In this document: positions 57,684 to 64,000 of the stretch, piece after piece
Layout of the letters: each line of letters starts with the position of its first letter
How positions within the stretch are numbered: position 1 is the stretch's first letter
Notes under the pieces: model-generated
What the model was told of the DNA's origin: nothing
Database searches by the model: none
What the model saw: only the letters and a program-made list of their open reading frames with translations
Program-made: the position numbers and the translations under genes
NCBI RefSeq assembly: GCF_016862975.1
Contig: NZ_BONZ01000056.1
Coordinates: 1 to 64,000 of the forward strand
Length of the DNA: 64,000 nucleotides
Direction: 5' to 3'
From: Rugosimonospora africana
Lineage (GTDB): Bacteria > Actinomycetota > Actinomycetes > Mycobacteriales > Micromonosporaceae

Positions 57684-58226
57684 GTGGCAAGAATCGGTGG
57701 CGGTCAGTACCGAGGCGGCCTAGCCTCAGAGATTGTGGCGGTCCTACGCGACCTCATGATTGTGCTGACGCTGTTCGCGCTGGCCTGCCTGCCGTGCCTG
57801 TTGGCAATGATCGTGACCGCCGACGTCGCGGCTGAGACAGCGGCGCGGGCAATGCGTCGTCGGCTTCGCGCCCTGCGCGGACGACGGTCGGAGCGGCGAT
57901 TTGCCCGCGATGTCGGCATCAAGGACCGCCCGGTCACCACCGACCCGGTCGGGCCGCCGATCGAGCAGATCGCCGCTGACCTGCGCAGGCTCGGTCAACA
58001 GCGCATCGGCGTGGCGACCCGGTCGACGGTCTGGTTCGCGGCCGTCCAGCGCGCCTACGACCAGCGGCTCGGCCTGGCCTGCCACGAGCTGGAAATCGTC
58101 GAGCACCTGGACGAGCTCACCGGCATCGACCTGGATATCGAACGGGTGCGGATCGAGGGCGAACTGCAGAACGCCGGACTGACGCTGGTGAGCGTGAACG
58201 CGCAGCGCAGCCAGGATCAGCGTTGA
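57684..58226 (+). CDS. Single-pass hypothetical protein
   Basis: A 180-residue protein with one membrane helix near the N-terminus (MIVLTLFALACLPCLLAMIV), a basic stretch (MRRRLRALRGRRSERRFARD) and a helical cytoplasmic region (PIEQIAADLRRLGQQRIGVA, LACHELEIVEHLDELTGIDL). The second half resembles a domain seen in other actinobacterial proteins of unknown function, and I cannot name it. GTG 57684 or the internal ATG is the start. Its TGA overlaps the ThpR start by four bases (TTGA), so they are coupled. Confidence 0.7.
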   Translation: MARIGGGQYRGGLASEIVAVLRDLMIVLTLFALACLPCLLAMIVTADVAAETAARAMRRRLRALRGRRSERRFARDVGIKDRPVTTDPVGPPIEQIAADLRRLGQQRIGVATRSTVWFAAVQRAYDQRLGLACHELEIVEHLDELTGIDLDIERVRIEGELQNAGLTLVSVNAQRSQDQR

Positions 58227-58888
58227 CGTTGACCAGCACCGGGGCGGCCGGCCACCGCCTGTTCATCGCGGTCGAGCCACCGCCCGCCGCGCTCGACCAT
58301 CTCGCCGAGTTCACCGCCGGGCTGGGCTTCGTCCAGGCCGGGATACGGGTGACCGCACGCCACCTGTGGCACGTCACGCTGGCGTTTATCGGCGAGGTAC
58401 CCGAGGATCTGCTGCCGGCCGCCGTCACCGCGCTCGACCGGGCAGCCGCCGCGGTGCGCCCGTCGCCGGTGTCCACCCGCCGGTCCGGCATGCGTACCCG
58501 GCCGGAACCGGTAGCCGCGGAGCCCACCGCACGCCTGACCGGCGGTGGCCGGTTCGGGCGCGGCCGGTTCACCATCGTGTGGGCCGGTATCGAGGGCGAA
58601 CTCGGGCCGCTGCGCCGGGCCACCACCCGGGCACTGCGGCGCGGACGGCTGCCGTACGACGACAAGCGGTACCACCCGCACCTGACCCTGGGCCGCCCTG
58701 GCGACCGGATACCCCGGGAGGTGATCGCGGCCGACCTGATCGCACTGGCCGGGTACCGGGGTCCATCGTGGACGATCGGTGGCCTGGTGCTGTACCGCAG
58801 CCACCTCGGCCCGAACCCGGTCTACGAGCCGGTACACACCGCGAGCCTGGCCGCTGATCCCGGGCCGGTCGACGCCGCGCCCGGATAG
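58223..58888 (+). CDS. thpR: RNA 2',3'-cyclic phosphodiesterase
   Basis: A 221-residue 2H-phosphoesterase. Both catalytic motifs are intact: RHLWHVTLAFIGEVPED (HxTLxFIG) and DDKRYHPHLTLGRPGDR (HxTLGR). The fold opens RLFIAVEPPPAALDHLAEFT. ThpR/LigT-type enzymes hydrolyse RNA 2',3'-cyclic phosphates and act in RNA processing. The start is TTG 58223, overlapping the upstream stop as TTGA. A short insertion (about residues 70-110) separates the motifs. A strong hairpin follows the gene. Confidence 0.9.
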   Translation: MTLTSTGAAGHRLFIAVEPPPAALDHLAEFTAGLGFVQAGIRVTARHLWHVTLAFIGEVPEDLLPAAVTALDRAAAAVRPSPVSTRRSGMRTRPEPVAAEPTARLTGGGRFGRGRFTIVWAGIEGELGPLRRATTRALRRGRLPYDDKRYHPHLTLGRPGDRIPREVIAADLIALAGYRGPSWTIGGLVLYRSHLGPNPVYEPVHTASLAADPGPVDAAPG

Positions 58889-58946
58889 CGGCACCCGGCG
58901 CGGCACCCGGGCGGCGGCGCCCAGACAGGGGGGCCCAGACAGCAAC

Positions 58947-58982
58947 GGGGCTGCCGGCGGGCCGACACCCACCGGCAGCCCC
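58947..58982. terminator. Hairpin after thpR
   Basis: GGGGCTGCCGG (58947-58957) is perfectly complementary to CCGGCAGCCCC (58972-58982) around a 14-base loop. It lies between the convergent ends of thpR and the aldo/keto reductase gene and can terminate both. Confidence 0.82.
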
Positions 58983-59000
58983 AGGCTGCGGAAAGCGGAC

Positions 59001-59987
59001 CTACCAGGCCCACGCCTCCGGACCCGGACCGCCCTTGCCGATCGGCGGGAACAGCTCGTCGAGCCGGCCGAGGGCCGCGTCGTCGAGCGTGATCGACAGG
59101 GCGTCCACGGCGCCGTCGAGCTGCCCCATCGTCCGCGGGCCGATGATCGGCGCGGTCACGCCGGGCCGGGACAACAGCCAGGCCAGCGCGACGTTGGACG
59201 GATCGTGGCCGAGTTCGGCCGCCAGCTTCTCGTACGCCTCGATGGTCTCCCGGTGCTGCTCCAGCCCCTCGCTGGCGGCGCCCTCGGACGACCGGGACGC
59301 GGTGCCCTCACGCTGCTTGCGGATCGCGCCGGACAGCAGGCCGCCGTGCAGCGGCGACCACGGGATGATGCCGATGCCGTACTCGATCGCGGCCGGGATC
59401 AGCTCCAGCTCGACGTGCCGGGTGAACAGGTTGTAGATGCACTGCTCGGAGACCAGGCCGAGGAAGTGCCGGGACGCCGCGGCGGCCTGAGCCTGAGCCA
59501 GGTGCCAGCCGGCGAAGTTGGACGATCCGACGTAGCGCACCTTGCCCTGCGCGACCAGGGTCTCCATCGCCTGCCAGATCTCTTCCCACGGCGTGGACCG
59601 CTCCACGTGGTGCATCTGGTACAGGTCGATCCAGTCGGTCTGCATGCGACGCAGGGAATCGTCCGCGGCCTTGATGATGTGCCGCGCGGACAGCCCCTGG
59701 TCGCCCGGCCAGTCCGACATCTTCCCGTACACCTTGGTGGCCAGCACGACCTTGTCACGCCGGCCACCGCCCTGCGCGAACCAGCGGCCGATGATCTGCT
59801 CGGTGTATCCCTCGCCGGGCCGCCGGCCGTACACGTTCGCGGTGTCGAAGAAGTTGACCCCGTGCTCCAGCGCGCGATCCATGATCGCGAAGCTGTCCTC
59901 TTCCGACGTCTTCGGGCCGAAGTTCATGGTGCCGAGGCAGAGCCGGCTCACCTTGAGGCCGGTACGACCAAGGTTCGTGTAATCCAT
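59001..59987 (-). CDS. Aldo/keto reductase
   Basis: A 328-residue NADPH-dependent oxidoreductase with the TIM barrel of the family. The catalytic tetrad is visible: GVNFFDTANVYGRRP (Asp, Tyr), VLATKVYGKM (Lys), and YQMHHVERSTPWEE (His in strand 4). Cofactor-binding loops are near VGSSNFAGWH and in the C-terminal TAPIIGPRTMGQLDGAVDAL. It reduces aldehydes or ketones; the specific substrate is unknown. A perfect 18-bp palindrome sits directly upstream, suggesting regulation by a TetR- or MerR-type protein. Confidence 0.9.
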   Translation of the reverse strand: MDYTNLGRTGLKVSRLCLGTMNFGPKTSEEDSFAIMDRALEHGVNFFDTANVYGRRPGEGYTEQIIGRWFAQGGGRRDKVVLATKVYGKMSDWPGDQGLSARHIIKAADDSLRRMQTDWIDLYQMHHVERSTPWEEIWQAMETLVAQGKVRYVGSSNFAGWHLAQAQAAAASRHFLGLVSEQCIYNLFTRHVELELIPAAIEYGIGIIPWSPLHGGLLSGAIRKQREGTASRSSEGAASEGLEQHRETIEAYEKLAAELGHDPSNVALAWLLSRPGVTAPIIGPRTMGQLDGAVDALSITLDDAALGRLDELFPPIGKGGPGPEAWAW

Positions 59988-60002
59988 GGTCAGACTCTTC
60001 CA

Positions 60003-60020
60003 CTTCGAGCATGCTCGAAG
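60003..60020. promoter_or_regulatory. 18-bp perfect palindrome upstream of the aldo/keto reductase
   Basis: CTTCGAGCATGCTCGAAG is its own reverse complement. It begins 16 bases upstream of the aldo/keto reductase ATG and overlaps the end of the sepH gene region by none. Such perfect symmetry at a promoter is typical of a dimeric repressor site. No regulator gene is adjacent. Confidence 0.78.
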
Positions 60021-60034
60021 GCAAGAGCCCCGGT

Positions 60035-61129
60035 TCAGCTACTTTCCCGGGCCGGCGCGGAACCAAACAGTACGTCGTCCCAACTGGGCAGGCGCTTGCG
60101 CGGCTGTTCGCCGGTGCCGGACCCGCCCTGGTCGCCGGAGTTGGACGCGGCGCTGCGCCGGGGCCTCAGTACCGCCAGGGACGGCACCGCCGGCACCTCC
60201 TTGGCCTGGTCCGGGTCCTCGTCGAAGGCGCTGCCCGAACCGCCGCCGAGCAGGGCCGCGGCGCCACCGGCGACCGACCGCTGCCGAGGTGCGTCCGGCG
60301 ACAGGCCGCCCGGCTCACCGGGCGCCAGCGGCCGATCGAGCGAGGCGAGCAGCGCGTCCCGGCCGGCCCGGATCGGGTCGGCGGGCCGGGCCGGCTCACC
60401 CAGGCCGCGACCCGGACGCGACTCGCGCCGCGCAGTGTCGGCGGACGGCCGCATCGGCTCGTGGCCACCCCGGCCGGTCTCTCCACGCATCGGCGGGGCC
60501 AGGCCCCGTCCGGCGCGCTCGACCTGGGGGTCCTGCCCGAGGATCGGCATCGGCCGGTCTGCGCACAGGTATTGCGCCATGTCGTCGTGAGGGGCGACGT
60601 GCGTGCGGGTCTTGTCCAGCTCCCAGACCGCCTGCGCGGTCGCCTTGCCGCTGGGCCAGGTCGCCACGATCCGCCAGGTGCCGTCGTCGCGGCGGTATGC
60701 GTCCCAGGCGATCTTCTCGGCGTCGACACCGTGCTGAGCGAGCCGGCCGTCGACCACCTCGGCCAGCGAGGCACCCTTGTCTGACGTCTTCAGCCGGGCC
60801 CGACGGGCGTGCTGAGCGAGCATGGCCCGCTCCTGGAGCACCGGCCCGGCGTAGCGCAGCACGCGGTCCACCGGCACGCCGGCGATCCGCGCCACGTCGT
60901 CGGCGGACTCGCCGGCCCGGATGCGGGCCTGGATGTCACGCGGCGACAGCGAGATCTCCGGGTGACCGACCGCGACGGCGGGCGCCGCGGCCGACGACGA
61001 GTGGGCAGGCGGCCGCATGGCGGCGTGCATCCGATCGTCGTTCGGTAGAGCGAGGAGTCGGCCCACCTCGTCGGCGAGCACGAAGGCACGGCCGTCCTCG
61101 GAGAGGGCGACGAAGCGTACCGGCCGCAT
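60035..61129 (-). CDS. sepH: Septation protein SepH (DUF3071)
   Basis: A 364-residue actinobacterial division regulator that in Streptomyces and mycobacteria interacts with FtsZ and stimulates its assembly. The N-terminal DUF3071 domain begins MRPVRFVALSEDGRAFVLAD and carries a helix-turn-helix-like SPRDIQARIRAGESADDVAR followed by IAGVPVDRVLRYAGPVLQER. The C-terminal half is disordered and Arg/Pro/Ala-rich, ending KRLPSWDDVLFGSAPARESS, where RLPSWDDVLFG is conserved. ATG 61129 follows GGAGGAAAG. It has no operon partner; serC lies upstream in the same direction. Confidence 0.93.
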   Translation of the reverse strand: MRPVRFVALSEDGRAFVLADEVGRLLALPNDDRMHAAMRPPAHSSSAAAPAVAVGHPEISLSPRDIQARIRAGESADDVARIAGVPVDRVLRYAGPVLQERAMLAQHARRARLKTSDKGASLAEVVDGRLAQHGVDAEKIAWDAYRRDDGTWRIVATWPSGKATAQAVWELDKTRTHVAPHDDMAQYLCADRPMPILGQDPQVERAGRGLAPPMRGETGRGGHEPMRPSADTARRESRPGRGLGEPARPADPIRAGRDALLASLDRPLAPGEPGGLSPDAPRQRSVAGGAAALLGGGSGSAFDEDPDQAKEVPAVPSLAVLRPRRSAASNSGDQGGSGTGEQPRKRLPSWDDVLFGSAPARESS

Positions 61130-61224
61130 CGCTTTCCTCCGTCCGTACTCGCGAGGCGTCGACTTATCACGCCACCGTACGCGCCTCGCGCCCGGGATGC
61201 GCGCAAGCCACGCCGACGGAGAGG

Positions 61225-62400
<1,176 letters not shown>

Positions 62401-62412
62401 TTATCGGGCCTT

Positions 62413-63519
62413 TCAGACGCCGTGCGGCGTCTTGTCCCACCCTTCGACATCCTCTGGCTTGCGCGGGCCCGGGCCGACGTAGCGCGCCGACGGCCGGACC
62501 AGGCGGTTCAGCTGCTTCTGCTCCAGGACGTGGGCACTCCAGCCGGCCACCCGGGCGCAGGTGAACATCGAGGTGAACATGTGCGCGGGTACCTCGGCGA
62601 AGTCCAGGACCACGGCGGACCAGAACTCGACGTTGGTCGCCAGGACCCGGTCGGGCCGGCGGGCGTGCAGCTCCTCCAGCGCGGCCTTCTCCAGCGCCTC
62701 GGCGATCTCGAACCGCGGGGCACCCAGTTCACGGGCGGTGCGCCGCAGCGCGCGGGCACGCGGGTCCTCGGCCCGGTACACCCGGTGGCCGAAGCCCATC
62801 AGCCGCTCGCCCCGGTCGAGTACGCCCTTGACGTACCCCTCGGCGTCGCCGCTCTTCTCCACGGCCTCGATCATGTGCAGCACCCGGGACGGCGCCCCAC
62901 CGTGCAGCGGCCCGGACAGCGCGCCGATGCCGGACGAGATGCAGGCGGCCACGTCGGCACCGGTCGAGGCGACCACCCGGGTGGTGAAGGTGGACGCGTT
63001 CATGCCGTGCTCGGCGGCCGAGATGAAGTAGGCGTCGACGGCCTTGACGTGCCGCGGGTCCGGCTCGCCCCGCCAGCGCTTCATGAACCGCTCGACGATG
63101 GTGGACGCCTTGTCGATCTCCTTCTGCGGGACCGCCGGCAGGCCCAGCCCGCGGGCGGACTGCGCCACGAACGACAGCGCGGTCACCGACACCCGGGCCA
63201 GGTCCTCGCGGGCCTGCGGGCCGGAGATGTCCAGCAGCTGCCCGAGGCCCCAGTACGGGGCGAGCATGGCGACCGCGGACTGGACGTCGACCCGGATGTC
63301 ACCGGAATGCACCGGCACCGGGAACGGCTCGGCCGGCGGAAGGCCCGGGCCGAACTTGCCGTCGACCAGCAGCGCCCAGACATTACCGAAGGACACTTTT
63401 CCGATCAGATCCTCGATGTCGACGCCGCGATATCGCAGCGCCCCACCTTCCTTGTCAGGCTCGGCGATCTCAGTCTCAAAAGCGATCACGCCTTCGAGAC
63501 CCGGCTTGAAATCGGACAT
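62413..63519 (-). CDS. citA: Citrate synthase 2
   Basis: A 368-residue citrate synthase of the smaller type II/III-like actinobacterial CitA group, condensing acetyl-CoA and oxaloacetate. Active-site elements: FISAAEHGMNASTFTTRVVA (His), SGPLHGGAPSRVLHMIE (His), GFGHRVYRAEDPRARAL (His, Arg) and the catalytic Asp in VEFWSAVVLDFAEVP. N-terminus SDFKPGLEGVIAFETEIAEP with the RGVDIEDL motif. The start is ATG 63519 with GAGAACGAG before it. Opposite-strand pdxH begins 324 bases away, the usual actinobacterial arrangement. Confidence 0.93.
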   Translation of the reverse strand: MSDFKPGLEGVIAFETEIAEPDKEGGALRYRGVDIEDLIGKVSFGNVWALLVDGKFGPGLPPAEPFPVPVHSGDIRVDVQSAVAMLAPYWGLGQLLDISGPQAREDLARVSVTALSFVAQSARGLGLPAVPQKEIDKASTIVERFMKRWRGEPDPRHVKAVDAYFISAAEHGMNASTFTTRVVASTGADVAACISSGIGALSGPLHGGAPSRVLHMIEAVEKSGDAEGYVKGVLDRGERLMGFGHRVYRAEDPRARALRRTARELGAPRFEIAEALEKAALEELHARRPDRVLATNVEFWSAVVLDFAEVPAHMFTSMFTCARVAGWSAHVLEQKQLNRLVRPSARYVGPGPRKPEDVEGWDKTPHGV

Positions 63520-63842
63520 CTCGTTCTCCTGGATCTTGTGTCCTCGCTGACGGCGCCTCCACCGATCGGTTGACCGGTCAAGACACTCGGGCGATCCCGG
63601 TATGACTGTCTGTTGCGCTCACGTTTCATCTTGCCTGCCGGACAACCCGGTGGGCGAGACAGTCCTGGTGTGCTACGGGCGACATCTTTCCCGCAGTGTG
63701 GATGCCGGCGGTAGGCAATCCTGCGCGATGTGTTCCGGACGACAGTTGTTCGCGCAGGTGAGCGTGCCGAGGGCAGGATGATCTAATAGTGGGCGCGGCG
63801 CCAGGCTCAGGGGGCGCGCGCAGGCAGTCCTGGGGAGAGGCG
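63520..63842. promoter_or_regulatory. Divergent citA-pdxH intergenic region
   Basis: A 323-base gene-free stretch. It holds CCTGCGCG (63720-63727) and CGCGCAGG (63751-63758), an 8-bp inverted repeat, and a TAATAG -10-like sequence at 63785-63790 about 50 bases before the pdxH start. Long leaders for both genes are likely. No gene is supported. Confidence 0.5.
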
Positions 63843-64000
63843 ATGTCGTCCGGAACGTTCGACGAACTACGCCGGGAGTACTCCGGCGGAACGCTCGATG
63901 AACCGGACCTCGCTGCCGACTGGCCGACCCAGTTCGGCCGCTGGCTGGCCGATACGGTCGCCGCGGGGCTGCCCGAGCCCAACGCCATGGTGCTGGCCAC
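63843..64000 (+). CDS. pdxH: Pyridoxamine 5'-phosphate oxidase, N-terminal part
   Basis: The first 52 codons of a gene running off the right edge. The start MSSGTFDELRREYSGGTLDE, then PDLAADWPTQFGRWLADTVA and AAGLPEPNAMVLA, is the signature N-terminus of PdxH, the FMN enzyme that oxidises pyridoxine and pyridoxamine phosphates to PLP. GAGAGG precedes ATG 63843. The neighbour citA in opposite orientation is the expected gene order. FMN-binding residues lie outside the window. Confidence 0.92.
   Translation, partial: MSSGTFDELRREYSGGTLDEPDLAADWPTQFGRWLADTVAAGLPEPNAMVLA

Noticed and set aside
60049..60098. A fourth copy of the 42-bp palindromic repeat near the sepH 3' end
   Set aside because: GGCGCGGAACC and CGTCGTCCC look similar at first but do not align with the consensus arms or spacing.

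Overview
The window is about 70% GC with closely spaced genes, many GTG starts and AGGAGG-type ribosome binding sites. It carries several actinobacterial marker families: SepH (DUF3071), DUF3027, DUF2530, DUF3263, DUF4032, DUF4031, an F420-type split-barrel protein, a bacterial XPB helicase beside a WYL-domain partner, and futalosine-pathway menaquinone genes. It is chromosomal DNA of an actinobacterium, most likely Micromonosporaceae or a close relative. The family assignment is inference from gene content. I see no prophage, integron, CRISPR array, intact insertion sequence or plasmid module.

Layout. 1-5.8 kb: the 5' end of a sugar ABC ATPase gene, tRNA-Thr(TGT), an MFS exporter, a chloramphenicol-phosphotransferase homologue, a tandem GNAT protein, a PPOX protein and small membrane proteins. 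5.9-10.2 kb: a LacI regulator divergent from a translationally coupled operon (Gfo/Idh/MocA dehydrogenase, DUF993 aldolase-like protein, TIM-barrel isomerase) with a perfect operator palindrome between them. 10.3-15.5 kb: an RCK-membrane-RCK protein, DUF4032, a secreted trypsin-like protease and a PAP2 phosphatase. 15.5-20.3 kb: a second sugar operon (ROK kinase, NagA-type deacetylase, PfkB kinase, class II aldolase) divergent from a DeoR regulator; as a set it resembles an N-acetylgalactosamine pathway without its AgaS step. 20.4-27.3 kb: a nested inverted repeat, an acidic DUF3263 protein, a Cdc48-like AAA+ ATPase, and a hydrolase-ABC ATPase fusion with its permease. 27.3-33 kb: an S-box SAM riboswitch upstream of threonine synthase, a branched RNA-like element, a winged-helix regulator divergent from an MFS exporter, and PaaN. 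33-36.7 kb: a GNAT protein, a cold-shock protein, and groEL behind two CIRCE operators. 36.8-44.3 kb: a membrane dipeptidase, a membrane-anchored subtilase, glycerol-3-phosphate dehydrogenase, a D-amino-acid-oxidase-like protein, DUF4031 and an HD-type protein. 44.4-49 kb: XPB and its WYL partner. 49-58.9 kb: HAD, a second cold-shock protein, MqnD-MqnB-MFS, DUF3027, DUF2530, MarR plus MFS, a mycothiol-dependent-isomerase-like protein and ThpR. 59-64 kb: aldo/keto reductase, SepH, SerC, citrate synthase and the start of pdxH.

Three things stand out. The first is a dispersed 42-bp palindromic repeat found three times, twice inside reading frames, with one compensatory base-pair change. The second is a set of structured intergenic elements: the riboswitch before thrC, a three-way-junction element after thrC, and a nested hairpin before the DUF3263 gene. 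The third is a group of multidomain proteins with unusual layouts: hydrolase-ABC, multipass membrane-subtilase, RCK-2TM-RCK, and an AAA+ protein with a degenerate first Walker B. Starts were chosen from Shine-Dalgarno sequences, 4-bp GTGA/TGATG couplings and family N-termini. Many ORFs longer than 100 codons on the opposite strand of real genes were discarded as high-GC shadows.
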